Source of the DNA: Nocardioides marmoriginsengisoli
GTDB taxonomy: Bacteria; Actinomycetota; Actinomycetes; Propionibacteriales; Nocardioidaceae
Assembly: GCF_003725695.1 (NCBI RefSeq)
Contig: NZ_RJSE01000002.1
Location: forward strand, 62,001-126,000
Length of the DNA stretch: 64,000 nt
Direction: 5' to 3'
Below are positions 46,511 to 54,930 of this stretch, one piece after another. Position numbers and translations under genes: made by a program. The notes beneath the pieces are model-generated. The model made no database searches, was not told the DNA's origin, and was given only the letters and a program-made list of their open reading frames with translations. The first letter of the stretch is position 1, and every line of letters starts with the position of its first letter.

Positions 46511-46969
46511 TCAGGCTGGGGTCTGCAGGCGTACGACGTACGCGGTCGCGCCCCTGATCGAGACGACGTCGACCTGCGCGCCCGCCTCGATCTGGTCGTC
46601 CTCGTCGAACGGCTGCGCGGTCCAGACGTCGCCGCCGATCTTGACCCGGCCGGGCGCCGCGTGGCTGAGCGGCTCGAGCACCAGGGCGCGCTTGCCGATC
46701 AGTGCCTCGGCGCCGATCGCCAGCGTCGGACCGGCGTGCAGCTTGTGCACCATCGCCGGGCGGAGCAGCACCAGCAGGCCGAGTGACACGCCGATCCCGA
46801 CCAGCATCGCCACGACGAACGGGCCGCCCAGCAGCGCGACGCCCATGGCACTCAGCGCACCGCCGGCGAGCATGATCAGGACCAGGTCCATGCTGAGCAG
46901 CTCAAGACTGCCGAGCACGATCGCGGCGATCAGCCAGCTCTCCCACGCGTGGTCGCGAATCCAGTCCAT
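46511..46969 (-). CDS. nfeD: NfeD-like membrane protein
   Basis: 152 residues with three to four N-terminal membrane segments (LIAAIVLGSLELLSMDLVLIML) and a C-terminal OB-fold domain (IGAEALIGKRALVLEPLSHAAPGRVKIGGDVW). NfeD pairs with SPFH proteins, which follow here. TAGGGT lies 6 bp before the ATG and overlaps the stop of the ABC ATPase gene. Confidence 0.92.
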   Translation of the reverse strand: MDWIRDHAWESWLIAAIVLGSLELLSMDLVLIMLAGGALSAMGVALLGGPFVVAMLVGIGVSLGLLVLLRPAMVHKLHAGPTLAIGAEALIGKRALVLEPLSHAAPGRVKIGGDVWTAQPFDEDDQIEAGAQVDVVSIRGATAYVVRLQTPA

Positions 46970-46975
46970 GGCGAA

Positions 46976-46981
46976 ACCCTA
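46976..46981 (-). promoter_or_regulatory. -10 element of nfeD overlapping the ABC ATPase stop codon
   Basis: TAGGGT, 6 bp, then ATG 46969. Its TAG (46979-46981) is the stop codon of the upstream gene. Confidence 0.55.
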
Positions 46982-47779
46982 GACCAGGTGCCGTCGGGTA
47001 CGTCGTCGCGCGGCGTACCGGCCGTCCTCGACACTGAGCTGGAGCGACATCCCGAAGGTGGTCGACAGGTTGGCCTCGGTCATCACCTCGGCGAGCGGTC
47101 CGGCCGCCACGACCTTGGCGTCCCGGAGCATCAGCACGTGGGTGAAGCCCGGCGGGATCTCCTCGACGTGGTGCGAGACGAGGACGATCGCCGGCGACAG
47201 CGAGTCGGTGGCGAGCACGGACATGGTCGAGACCAGGTCCTCGCGGCCGCCCAGGTCCAGACCGGCGGCCGGCTCGTCGAGGATCAGCAGCTCGGGGTCG
47301 GTCATCAGGGCCCGGGCGATCTGGACCCGCTTGCGCTCGCCCTCGCTCAGGGTGCCGAAGGTCCGGTCCAGCAGCTTGCCGGCTCCCACCTCCAGGAGCA
47401 GCGCCCGCGCCCGGTCGTGGTCCAGGTCGTCGTACTGCTCGCGCCACCGGCCGACCACCCCGTACGACGCGGAGACGACCACGTCCCGGGAGATCTCGTC
47501 GCGCGGGATCCGCTCGGCGATGGCGGCGCTGGTGTAGCCGATCCGGGGGCGCAGCTCGAACACGTCGACGGCACCCAGGACCTCACCGAGGATCCCGGCC
47601 ACCCCGGAGGTCGGGTGGATCTGGGCCGAGCAGAGCTGCACCAAGGTGGTCTTGCCGGCGCCGTTGGCACCGAGGACGATCCAGCGGTCGCCCTCGTTCA
47701 CGGTCCAATTGATCGCATCGAGCAGCGTCGCCTGACCCCGGCGGACGGTCACGTCGGCCAGTTCGAGAACGGTGTTCAT
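46979..47779 (-). CDS. Lone ABC transporter ATP-binding protein
   Basis: ATPase of 266 residues without an adjacent permease. Walker A GANGAGKTT, signature LSEGERKRVQIARAL, Walker B LLILDEPAAGLD and switch His in LVSHHVEEIP are present. The sequence resembles YlmA/ModF-like stand-alone ATPases. I chose ATG 47779, four bases after GAGGG; a TTG just before is possible. The permease partner, if any, is elsewhere. Confidence 0.9.
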   Translation of the reverse strand: MNTVLELADVTVRRGQATLLDAINWTVNEGDRWIVLGANGAGKTTLVQLCSAQIHPTSGVAGILGEVLGAVDVFELRPRIGYTSAAIAERIPRDEISRDVVVSASYGVVGRWREQYDDLDHDRARALLLEVGAGKLLDRTFGTLSEGERKRVQIARALMTDPELLILDEPAAGLDLGGREDLVSTMSVLATDSLSPAIVLVSHHVEEIPPGFTHVLMLRDAKVVAAGPLAEVMTEANLSTTFGMSLQLSVEDGRYAARRRTRRHLV

Positions 47780-47849
47780 CAATCCCTCAGTGCAAGCGGT
47801 CGCGGGCTCCCCGATTCGGGACCAAACCTAGCGTGACTACCCTCATCGC

Positions 47850-48005
47850 GTGTACCTCGCTCCGCTCGGCAGCGCGATCTCGCCCACTCGGCCTCGAGCA
47901 AGCTCGGGCGCTCGATAGCCTCGACGCGTGTACCTCGCTCCGCTCGGCAGCGCGATCTCGCCCACTCGGCCTCGAGCGAGCTCGGGCGCTCGATAGCCTC
48001 GACGC
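47850..48005 (+). repeat. Two 78-bp tandem repeats with leaderless micro-ORFs
   Basis: Two units, 47850-47927 and 47928-48005, differ at a single base (47900 A versus 47978 G). Each begins with GTG and encodes a 22-residue peptide (MYLAPLGSAISP...) closed by TAG. That TAG opens TAGCCT, which lies 6 bp before the next GTG; the second unit thus delivers GTG 48006 of the following gene. The first unit has TACCCT 6 bp before its GTG. The single difference is synonymous in the micro-ORF. A diverged copy lies at 23225-23296. Confidence 0.85.
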
Positions 48006-48722
48006 GTGACCCTCCCCCGCAGCGCGTTGCTCAGCCTCTGGCTGAACGCCTGCCTGGACGGCACGGTCGGCGTGGACGACTTCGCCGTCGAGGTTCGGGC
48101 CGAGGACCCCCAGCACCTGGTGCTCGGCTGGCCGGGCACCGACGGACCGGTGCGGCTCGAACAGCTGCCGAGCCTCGTCACTGGCCTGGGCACCAGTGCC
48201 CGGCTCGCGCTACCCACCGCCGGCGATCCGCTCGGACTCGGCGGCCCGCCTCCCTTCAACGCCGAGGCGGTCGAGGCCGGCGAGGCGGTGCTGATCGGCT
48301 CGCAGGGCCTGATCCCCGTCCTCGACGCCCGGACCGTCCTGTGGCGGAGCACGCCCGCGACGCCGGCGCCGCTCCTCGATCCGGCCGAGGAGGGTCGTCA
48401 GCTCCGCCAGGTGCTGCTGCACGCCACCAACGAGCTGGTCCGCCTCGACGTGGCCAGCTGGAGCCCGGAGATCCCGGACCTGCTGATGAACCTCCGGCAC
48501 CGTCCGGGCCTCGCCGTACCGGGACGCACGCCTCCGCAGGCGATTGAGACCCTGGAACGGGCCACGCTCTGCCTGGAGATCGTCGAGCTGGCCCGCACCG
48601 ACGACGGCGGCGCGATCTCGGCACACGAGGTCGGTGCCCGGGCGCGCTGTCTCACGGATCTCGACGTTGCCGCCCGGCGCGCCATCGTGGCCGTCTGCTC
48701 CGCTAGCCTGCTTGCGTCATGA
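48006..48722 (+). CDS. Conserved actinobacterial protein of unknown function
   Basis: 238 residues, no recognised domain. Opens MTLPRSALLSLWLNACLDGT. A beta-rich first half is followed by a helical second half (GRQLRQVLLHATNELVRLDV, ERATLCLEIVELARTDDGG). No signal peptide or membrane helix. Its stop overlaps the serB start (ATGA), so it is coupled to phosphoserine phosphatase. The start codon is the third GTG of the tandem repeat series. Confidence 0.75.
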   Translation: MTLPRSALLSLWLNACLDGTVGVDDFAVEVRAEDPQHLVLGWPGTDGPVRLEQLPSLVTGLGTSARLALPTAGDPLGLGGPPPFNAEAVEAGEAVLIGSQGLIPVLDARTVLWRSTPATPAPLLDPAEEGRQLRQVLLHATNELVRLDVASWSPEIPDLLMNLRHRPGLAVPGRTPPQAIETLERATLCLEIVELARTDDGGAISAHEVGARARCLTDLDVAARRAIVAVCSASLLAS

Positions 48723-49951
48723 GCCAGAGCCCCGGAGCCGACGAGCGGCCGAAAACCCTGTTGATCACCCTCACCGGCAAGGACCGTCCGGGTGTCACCT
48801 CGGCAGTCTTCTCCACCCTGGCCCGGTTCGGCGTCGAGGTCATCGACATCGAGCAGATCGTCCTCCGCCGGCGACTGGTGCTCGGACTGCTGGTGAGCAC
48901 CCCGCACGAGTGGAAGCCGCTGCGCGACGCCATCGAGAAGGTGGCCGACGACCTCGGCATGAACGTCGAGGTCGAACGCGGCGCGGGCGACAACAAGCCC
49001 CGACCGGTCGGGCGCAGCCACGTCACCGTCCTCGGCACCCCGCTGCGCTCGGCGGCAGTCGCCGCGATCGCCGGCCGGATCGCCGACATCGGCGCGAACA
49101 TCGACCGGATCGAGCGGATGGCGCGCTACCCGGTCACGGCGATCAACCTGCACGTCTCGGGCGCCGCGCCGGAGAAGCTCCGGGCGATCCTGGCCGAGGA
49201 GGCCTCGCACCAGAACGTCGATGTCGCGGTGCAGTCGGCGGACCTGCTGCGGCGCGGCATGCGGCTGATCGTGATGGATGTCGACTCCACCCTGATCCAG
49301 GGCGAGGTCATCGAGATGCTGGCCGCGCACGCCGGCTGCGAGCCCGAGGTCGCCCGGGTCACCGAGGCCGCCATGCGCGGCGACCTTGACTTCACCGAGA
49401 GTCTGACCGCCCGAGTCGCCCTCCTCGAGGGCCTGGACGCCGGCGCCCTGGACCTCGTGTACGACGCCCTCGTGCTCGCCCCGGGTGCCCGGACCACGAT
49501 CCGCACCCTGAAGCGGCTCGGCTACCGGTTCGCGATCGTCTCCGGCGGGTTCTCCCAGATCACCGACCGGCTCGCCGCCGACCTCGGCATCGACTACGCC
49601 GCCGCCAACGAGCTCGAGATCGTCGACGGCAAGCTCACCGGCAAGGTGATCGGCGAGGTCGTCGACCGGGCCGGCAAGGCGAAGGCGCTGCGCCGGTTCG
49701 CGGCCGCGTCAGGCATCACCGAGGGCGCCACGATCGCGATCGGGGACGGCGCCAACGACCTCGACATGCTCAGCGCCGCGGGGCTCGGCATCGCGTTCAA
49801 CGCCAAGCCGCTCGTGCAGAAGGCCGCCCACACCTCGGTGAACGTGCCCTACCTGGACACCGTGATGTACCTGCTCGGGATCAGCCGGGAGGAGATCGAG
49901 GCGGCCGACGCGGCAGCCGGGATCGTGACCCCGGCTCCCCCGCTGGTCTAG
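48719..49951 (+). CDS. serB: Phosphoserine phosphatase SerB with ACT domains
   Basis: Final step of serine synthesis, 410 residues. Two ACT domains (about 12-90 and 98-175; LITLTGKDRPGVTSAVFSTL is the first) can sense serine. The HAD domain starts VMDVDSTLIQGEVIEMLA (nucleophile Asp about 184), with VSGGFSQITDRLA, KAKALRRFA and IAIGDGANDLDML completing the active site. Its TAG stop shares CTAG with the convergent DUF4190-type gene. Confidence 0.96.
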   Translation: MSQSPGADERPKTLLITLTGKDRPGVTSAVFSTLARFGVEVIDIEQIVLRRRLVLGLLVSTPHEWKPLRDAIEKVADDLGMNVEVERGAGDNKPRPVGRSHVTVLGTPLRSAAVAAIAGRIADIGANIDRIERMARYPVTAINLHVSGAAPEKLRAILAEEASHQNVDVAVQSADLLRRGMRLIVMDVDSTLIQGEVIEMLAAHAGCEPEVARVTEAAMRGDLDFTESLTARVALLEGLDAGALDLVYDALVLAPGARTTIRTLKRLGYRFAIVSGGFSQITDRLAADLGIDYAAANELEIVDGKLTGKVIGEVVDRAGKAKALRRFAAASGITEGATIAIGDGANDLDMLSAAGLGIAFNAKPLVQKAAHTSVNVPYLDTVMYLLGISREEIEAADAAAGIVTPAPPLV

Positions 49952-50670
49952 CGCTTCGAGCCCTTGAGGCTGCCGGTGGTGTTCGCAGGGCTCGTCAGGA
50001 AGCACGCGACCCCGTCGTCGACGGTCAGGGAGCCCTTCATCGGGCGCAGGTAGAAGACCTCGATCTTGGACCTGGAGTAGTCCTTCCCGACGAACGCCGC
50101 GAAGTGACTGACGCACCCCTCCTCGGCAAGCCGGTCGATCGTGTCCTGGTCGGCGTCCTTGTCGGTGTCGAGATCGAAGGTGGCGTAGACCTCGCCCACG
50201 TGCGGCTTGGCGCACTGCACGATGTCCACCGTGCTGACCGCCGTCGTGTCGGGGATCTTGGTCACGCAGTCACCGACCCGCATCTTGGTCACGCTGATCT
50301 CGCCCGTACCTGCTTCGCGAGCATTGCCCTGCTTCACCTCGTCGCGGACCGCGATCACGACCAAGACCGTGATCAGGACCAGCCACAGGATGCTGATGAT
50401 CAGGGCGGCCACGGCCATGCCGCGCCCGCGCGCCTCACCCTTGCGGACCCGGGAGAGGACGATGCACGCCAGGATCAGGGCGACGACGGCAGTGATGCCG
50501 AGCGGGACGAACGAGAGGACCAGCGCCACGATCGCCATCGTGTTGCTCGGCGGCGGGCCGTTCCATCCCGGGCCCTGAGGCCTGAACGCCGGGTACGCCG
50601 GCGGTCCCGAGGGCGGCGGGTAGACCGGCTGACCCGAGGGCGGCGGCAGGACGGGAGGCTGTTCCGACAT
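49948..50670 (-). CDS. DUF4190-type membrane protein with septum-formation-like C-terminal domain
   Basis: 240 residues. A proline-rich cytoplasmic tail (PPPSGQPVYPPPSGPP) leads into two membrane helices (MAIVALVLSFVPLGITAVVALILACIVL and MAVAALIISILWLVLITVLVVIAV region). The outer domain has four Cys (DCV, QCA, GCV, ACF) likely forming disulfides and FDLDTDKDADQ. Start ATG 50670 lies 7 bp after TATCCT (50678-50683). Function unknown. Confidence 0.82.
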   Translation of the reverse strand: MSEQPPVLPPPSGQPVYPPPSGPPAYPAFRPQGPGWNGPPPSNTMAIVALVLSFVPLGITAVVALILACIVLSRVRKGEARGRGMAVAALIISILWLVLITVLVVIAVRDEVKQGNAREAGTGEISVTKMRVGDCVTKIPDTTAVSTVDIVQCAKPHVGEVYATFDLDTDKDADQDTIDRLAEEGCVSHFAAFVGKDYSRSKIEVFYLRPMKGSLTVDDGVACFLTSPANTTGSLKGSKR

Positions 50671-50690
50671 GGCCCTGAGGATAGGGGTGG

Positions 50691-51200
50691 TCAGGCCCGC
50701 CCGACGTGGAAGTCGGTGATCCGAGCGGTTCCGAGCTCCAGATCGGCCCACGGGCCCGGTACGTCGAGCACGGTCAGCGCCGAGGTCGGGTAGCCGGCGC
50801 TCAGCCGGGCGAACACCTCGGGGTCGGCGGCGCCGTCGTCGAGCAGGTGCACCAGGTAGGCCATCGTCGGGTTGTGGCCCACCAGGAGCACCGACCCGGC
50901 GTGCTCCGGCACGGTCCGCAGGATCTCCAGCGCGGCGTCGGGCCCGGCGGCGTACAGCGAGCGGTCGACGACGACATCCGGATCGATCCCCGCGGCGGCG
51001 GAGAACGACTCCCAGGTGCCGAGCGTCCGCGCCGCCGAGGACACCACCACGTAGTCGGGCAGGCGGCCCTGCTCGGCGGCCCAGGTCCCGAGGGCCGCCG
51101 CATCGCCCACCCCGCGCGGGCTCAGCACCCGCTCGTGGTCGCTCGCCGCGACCTGCTCGGCCTTGGCGTGCCGCAGGACCAGGAGTTGACGAGCGCTCAT
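50691..51200 (-). CDS. SixA-type histidine phosphatase
   Basis: Short histidine phosphatase, 169 residues. LLVLRHAKAEQ carries the catalytic His and Arg, LSPRG follows, SSAARTLGTW the second Arg, and LLVGHNPTMAYL the second His. SixA-type enzymes dephosphorylate phospho-His in HPt domains, or act on small phosphates. Its ATG overlaps the MFS gene stop by four bases, so the pair is one transcript. Confidence 0.9.
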   Translation of the reverse strand: MSARQLLVLRHAKAEQVAASDHERVLSPRGVGDAAALGTWAAEQGRLPDYVVVSSAARTLGTWESFSAAAGIDPDVVVDRSLYAAGPDAALEILRTVPEHAGSVLLVGHNPTMAYLVHLLDDGAADPEVFARLSAGYPTSALTVLDVPGPWADLELGTARITDFHVGRA

Positions 51201-52552
51201 GCCTCGATCTTCTCAGCATCGGGGTCGTCCACGTCGGGTCGGAGCCCGATCCAGGAGACGATCCCGCCCGCGGCGAGGAGGCCGGCGCAGAGGAGCTGCC
51301 CGTTGCGGAAGCCGTCGGTCAGCGCGACCGGGTCCTGGTAGTCGGCCCCGCTGAGTCCGACCAGCGCCGGGAACGCCGCGACCGCGAGCAGGGAGCCGGC
51401 CCGCGCGACCGCGTTGTTGATCCCGCTGGCGACCCCCGCGTGCCGATCGGGCGCGGCGGCCAGCACCGCGGTCGTCAGCGGCGAGACCAGCATCGTCAGG
51501 CCGATCGCGAAGAGCAGCATCCCCGGGAAGACGTGCACCACGTACGACGCGTCGGCGTCGATGAACGCGAGCAGCACCACCCCCACCGCGCACACCAGCG
51601 GCCCGAACGTCATCGGGAACCGCGGGCCGGTCCGGGCGGCCATCACCGCGGCGCGCGAGGAGAACAGCAGCATCACCACGGTCAGCGGCAGCGTCGAGAC
51701 CCCTGCCTCCAGGGGCGTGTACCCGGAGGTGACCTGGAGCTGGAGGACCAGGAGGAAGAGCACCGCACCCAGGGCGCCGTACACGAGGAAGGTCATCAGG
51801 TTCGCGGCGGTGAACACCCGCGAGGCGAACAGCTCCACCGGCGCCATCGCACCCGGTCGGCGCTCCAGCAGCACGAAGGCGACGCAGGCCCCGAGGACGA
51901 CGACCACCCCCGCCAGCGCGATGCCGGAGGAGATGTCGCGCCAGGAGGTGAGCAGGTAGGTCAGCAGTCCCAGGGCGAACGTCCCCACCAGGGCACCCGG
52001 TACGTCGAACGGCGCGGTCTCCTCCTCGTCCCGGGACTCCGGCACGTAGCGGCTCAGCCAGAGCACCGCGAGGCAGAGCGGCACGTTGATCGCGAAGATC
52101 CACCGCCAGCCGGCGTGCTCGACCAGGAACCCGCCGAGGAACGGACCGATCGCCGTCGCCACCCCGGAGATGCCCGCCCAGGAGCCGATCGCCGCCGGCC
52201 GGTCCTCCGGGCGGAAGCTGGCCTGGATCAGCGCCAGCGATCCTGGGGTGAGCAAGGCAGCAGCGACGCCCTGCAGCACCCGGAAGGCGATCAGCTGCTC
52301 GGCGTTCTGGGCGAACGCGCAGAGCACGCTGGCGACCCCGAACGCGCCGACCCCGACGACGTACATCAGCCGCCGGCCGTGCCGGTCCCCCAGCGAGCTG
52401 CCGACCAGGATCAGCGCCGCCATGCTGAGCAGGTAGCCGTTGAGGACCCACTGCACCGAGGCCAGCCCGGCGTCCAGGTCCTCACCGATGGTGCGGGCGG
52501 CGATGTTGACGACGGTGCCGTCCAGCATCGCGATCCCGGATCCGAGGATCAC
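51197..52552 (-). CDS. MFS drug exporter (DHA2-like)
   Basis: Major facilitator with about 12-14 helices, 451 residues from GTG 52552. AMLDGTVVNIAARTIGEDL is the TM1 signature, GDRHGRRLMYVVG motif A, and GVASGINNAVARAGSLLA a late conserved helix. The family usually reads through an N-terminal segment like ELLELRSSRGRLTLAT, which is in frame upstream to 52606 but without ATG, GTG or TTG. A GGAGG site lies 6 bp before an ATC there (see findings). The substrate is unknown. Confidence 0.88.
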   Translation of the reverse strand: MILGSGIAMLDGTVVNIAARTIGEDLDAGLASVQWVLNGYLLSMAALILVGSSLGDRHGRRLMYVVGVGAFGVASVLCAFAQNAEQLIAFRVLQGVAAALLTPGSLALIQASFRPEDRPAAIGSWAGISGVATAIGPFLGGFLVEHAGWRWIFAINVPLCLAVLWLSRYVPESRDEEETAPFDVPGALVGTFALGLLTYLLTSWRDISSGIALAGVVVVLGACVAFVLLERRPGAMAPVELFASRVFTAANLMTFLVYGALGAVLFLLVLQLQVTSGYTPLEAGVSTLPLTVVMLLFSSRAAVMAARTGPRFPMTFGPLVCAVGVVLLAFIDADASYVVHVFPGMLLFAIGLTMLVSPLTTAVLAAAPDRHAGVASGINNAVARAGSLLAVAAFPALVGLSGADYQDPVALTDGFRNGQLLCAGLLAAGGIVSWIGLRPDVDDPDAEKIEA

Positions 52553-52629
52553 GGTCGCGAGCGTCAGCCGGCCCCGGCTGGACCGCAGCTCCAGCAGCTC
52601 AGCGATGGCCGACCTCCGACGTCACCCGC

Positions 52630-53400
52630 CTAGGCTCCCATGGCGTGGTAGCCGCCGTCGACATGCACGATCTCACCGGTGGTGGCGGGGAAGAAGTCCG
52701 AAAGCAGCGCGACCACGGCCTTCGCGGTCGGCTCCAGGTCGACGTTGTCCCAGCCGAGCGGGGCCTTGGTGGCCCACCCGGCCTCGATGTCCTCGAACCC
52801 GGGGATCGCCTTCGCCGCAAGCGTCTTCAGCGGACCGGCGCTGACCAGGTTCACCCGGATCCCGTGCGGGCCGAGGTCGCGGGCCAGGTAGCGCGAGCAC
52901 GACTCCAGGCCCGCCTTCGCCACGCCCATCCAGTCGTACGCCGGCCAGGCGACGGTGGCGTCGAAGGTCAGCCCGACGACCGAGCCGCCGGAGGTCATCA
53001 GCGGCTGGCACGCCTGCGTCAGCGACGCCAGCGAGAAGGCCGACACCTGCACCGCCTGGGCGACGTCCGCCCAGGGAGCGCCGAGGAACTTGCCGCCGAG
53101 CATCGTCTCCGGGTTGCCGTAGGCGATCGAGTGCACGACGCCGTCCAGGCCGTCCACGTGCTCGCGGACCAGCTCCGGCAGCCGCTCCAGGTGCTCGGGG
53201 TCGGTGACGTCGAGCTCCAGGACCGGTGCCTCAGCAGGGAGCCGGCCGGCGATCCGGCGGGTGATGCCGAGCGCCCGCCCGAAGTTGGAGATCAGCACCG
53301 TGGCGCCCTGCTCCTGGGCGATCTTGGCGACTGCGAAGCCGATCGAGGTGTCCATCGTGACCCCGGCCACGAGAATGCGCTTGCCGTCCAGAACGCCCAT
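52630..53400 (-). CDS. fabI: Enoyl-ACP reductase (FabI/InhA type)
   Basis: NADH-dependent last step of the fatty-acid elongation cycle, 256 residues. ILVAGVTMDTSIGFAVAKIA is the cofactor loop, DGVVHSIAYGNPE the SIAYG motif, and YDWMGVAKAGLES the catalytic Tyr-x6-Lys. Homologue of mycobacterial InhA, target of isoniazid and triclosan. ATG shares one base with the fabG stop (TGATG). Confidence 0.95.
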   Translation of the reverse strand: MGVLDGKRILVAGVTMDTSIGFAVAKIAQEQGATVLISNFGRALGITRRIAGRLPAEAPVLELDVTDPEHLERLPELVREHVDGLDGVVHSIAYGNPETMLGGKFLGAPWADVAQAVQVSAFSLASLTQACQPLMTSGGSVVGLTFDATVAWPAYDWMGVAKAGLESCSRYLARDLGPHGIRVNLVSAGPLKTLAAKAIPGFEDIEAGWATKAPLGWDNVDLEPTAKAVVALLSDFFPATTGEIVHVDGGYHAMGA

Positions 53401-54104
53401 CAGTGCCCCATTCCTAGTCCGCCGTCGACCGGGATAACCGCCCCGGTGACGTAGCCGGTGTTGTCCGCGGCGAGCCAGGTGACTGCGCTCGCGATCTCCT
53501 CGGTGGATCCCATCCGACCCAGCGGGATCTGGTCCTTGTACGCCGCCTGCTGCTCCTCGGGGAGGACGGCGGTCATGTCGGTCTCGATGAAGCCGGGTGC
53601 GACCACGTTGGCCGTGATCGACCTGCTGCCGAGCTCGCGGGCCAGCGACCGCGCCATCCCGACCAGCCCGGCCTTGGACGCCGCGTAGTTCACCTGCCCG
53701 GGCGAGCCGAGCAGCCCGACCACCGAGGAGATGAAGATGATCCGTCCGCGGCGCAGCCGCAGCATCCCCTTGGCGGCCCGCTTGGCCACCCGGAAGGAGC
53801 CGCTGAGGTTGGTGTCGATCACCGAAGCCCAGTCGTCCTCGGTCATCCGCAGCACCAGCGTGTCCCGGGTGATCCCGGCGTTGGCCACCAGGATCTCGAC
53901 CGGGCCCTGGTGCGCCTCGACCGCCGCGAAGGCCGCTTCCACCGACTCCGGGTCGGTGACCTCGCAGGGCACCGCGAAGGCCCCTTCCGGGGCGTCGCCG
54001 GACCGGCTGGTGACGGCGACCGCGTCACCCTGCGCCAGGAACGCTTCGGCGATCGCGCGGCCGATCCCGCGGTTGCCGCCGGTGACGAGAACAGATCTGC
54101 TCAT
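53400..54104 (-). CDS. fabG: 3-oxoacyl-ACP reductase (FabG/MabA type)
   Basis: NADPH-dependent SDR, 234 residues from ATG 54104. VTGGNRGIGRAIAEAF binds the cofactor, VANAGITRDTL the NAG motif, SSVVGLLGSPGQVNYAASKAGLVG the Ser-Tyr-Lys triad, and the end GAVIPVDGGLGMGH is typical of FabG. Pairs with fabI as in mabA-inhA. TACGGT lies 6 bp before this ATG, which rejects a longer start. Confidence 0.94.
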   Translation of the reverse strand: MSRSVLVTGGNRGIGRAIAEAFLAQGDAVAVTSRSGDAPEGAFAVPCEVTDPESVEAAFAAVEAHQGPVEILVANAGITRDTLVLRMTEDDWASVIDTNLSGSFRVAKRAAKGMLRLRRGRIIFISSVVGLLGSPGQVNYAASKAGLVGMARSLARELGSRSITANVVAPGFIETDMTAVLPEEQQAAYKDQIPLGRMGSTEEIASAVTWLAADNTGYVTGAVIPVDGGLGMGH

Positions 54105-54110
54105 GCTCCG

Positions 54111-54206
54111 ACCGTAGCCCGGCACTGTGGACTACTTCCAAACCGGATTCGATGCGCGAGCGCAACGCACAAGCAATCAGCAAGTGCGTTGTGGATTACC
54201 TACAAA
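54111..54206 (-). promoter_or_regulatory. fabG-fabI promoter with paired upstream motifs
   Basis: TACGGT (54116-54111) is the -10, 6 bp before the ATG. Upstream, TGTGGACTACTTCCAAA (54126-54142) and TGTGGATTACCTACAAA (54190-54206) are direct copies with 14 of 17 bases equal, 64 bp apart (about six helical turns). Between them an 8-bp inverted repeat CAACGCAC / GTGCGTTG (54163-54170, 54184-54191) abuts the distal copy. These look like binding sites of a fatty-acid regulator. Confidence 0.5.
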
Positions 54207-54211
54207 GCAGC

Positions 54212-54424
54212 TCAGTCATCCTCAAGACGGAAGCCGACCTTGATGGACACCTGGAAGTGCTCCACGGACCCGTCCTTGACCTGTCCGCGCACCTGGCCGA
54301 CCTCGAACCAGTCGACGTGGCGCAGCGTCTTCGCGGCCCGCTCGATCCCGTTCCGGATCGCTTGGTCGATGCCTTCGGGAGAGGTGCCGACGATCTCGGT
54401 CACGCGGTAGGTGCGATTCGACAT
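54212..54424 (-). CDS. Dodecin family flavin-binding protein
   Basis: 70-residue protein forming dodecamers that store flavins or CoA. TYRVTEIVGTSPEGIDQAI then IRNGIERAAKTLRHVDWFEV and VKVGFRL-like end match dodecin; Trp in VDWFEV stacks on the flavin. CATCCT lies 6 bp before the ATG. Lies directly upstream of the fabG promoter region. Confidence 0.94.
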   Translation of the reverse strand: MSNRTYRVTEIVGTSPEGIDQAIRNGIERAAKTLRHVDWFEVGQVRGQVKDGSVEHFQVSIKVGFRLEDD

Positions 54425-54456
54425 GAGGCAAGGATGCCACGTCATCGGCACGGACG

Positions 54457-54462
54457 TACGAT
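54457..54462 (+). promoter_or_regulatory. -10 element of DUF3099 gene (leaderless)
   Basis: TACGAT, 7 bp, then ATG 54470. Confidence 0.4.
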
Positions 54463-54469
54463 CGACTCC

Positions 54470-54796
54470 ATGGGACCGAAGAAGCGCGGGGATGATGCGG
54501 ACGTCGTCCGGATCACCGCCGCGCCGCACAACCCCGGTCAGGACATCGACCACCGGCAGCGCCGCTACCTGATCTCGATGGCCATCCGGACGCTCTGCTT
54601 CATCGGCGCCGTGCTGGCCTACAAGATCCCGTGGCTCTGCGGCCTGCTGATCGTCGCGTCCTTCATCCTGCCGTTCTTCGCCGTGGTCGTCGCCAACCTC
54701 GCCACTCCTCGGGTCGCCGGTCACCTCGACGGACCCGGCGTCGGCACCGGACCCGACGTCGGAGAATTGTCCGGGCCCGACCACGACATCCGCTAA
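54470..54796 (+). CDS. DUF3099 membrane protein
   Basis: 108 residues. A hydrophilic N-terminus with VVRITAAPHNPGQDIDHRQRR (conserved) leads into two membrane helices (MAIRTLCFIGAVLAYKI and WLCGLLIVASFILPFFAVVVAN) and a Gly/Pro-rich tail. Family common in actinomycetes; function unknown. Divergent from dodecin. Confidence 0.87.
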   Translation: MGPKKRGDDADVVRITAAPHNPGQDIDHRQRRYLISMAIRTLCFIGAVLAYKIPWLCGLLIVASFILPFFAVVVANLATPRVAGHLDGPGVGTGPDVGELSGPDHDIR

Positions 54797-54930
54797 AACC
54801 CCGACGGCACCCGAACCCACCGTGGGACGATCTGCGCAAGCTGGCGCCCGTCCCCCGGGCCCCGGCCCAGGTGCCGGACGAGATACCCCCAGATCGTCCG
54901 GCACCGCCTTTTCCCAAGGAGCACACACGA

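Noticed and set aside
47787-48352. Minus-strand reading frames through the 78-bp repeats
   Set aside because: They stay open only because 78 is a multiple of three; they run antisense to a conserved gene and have no start signals.
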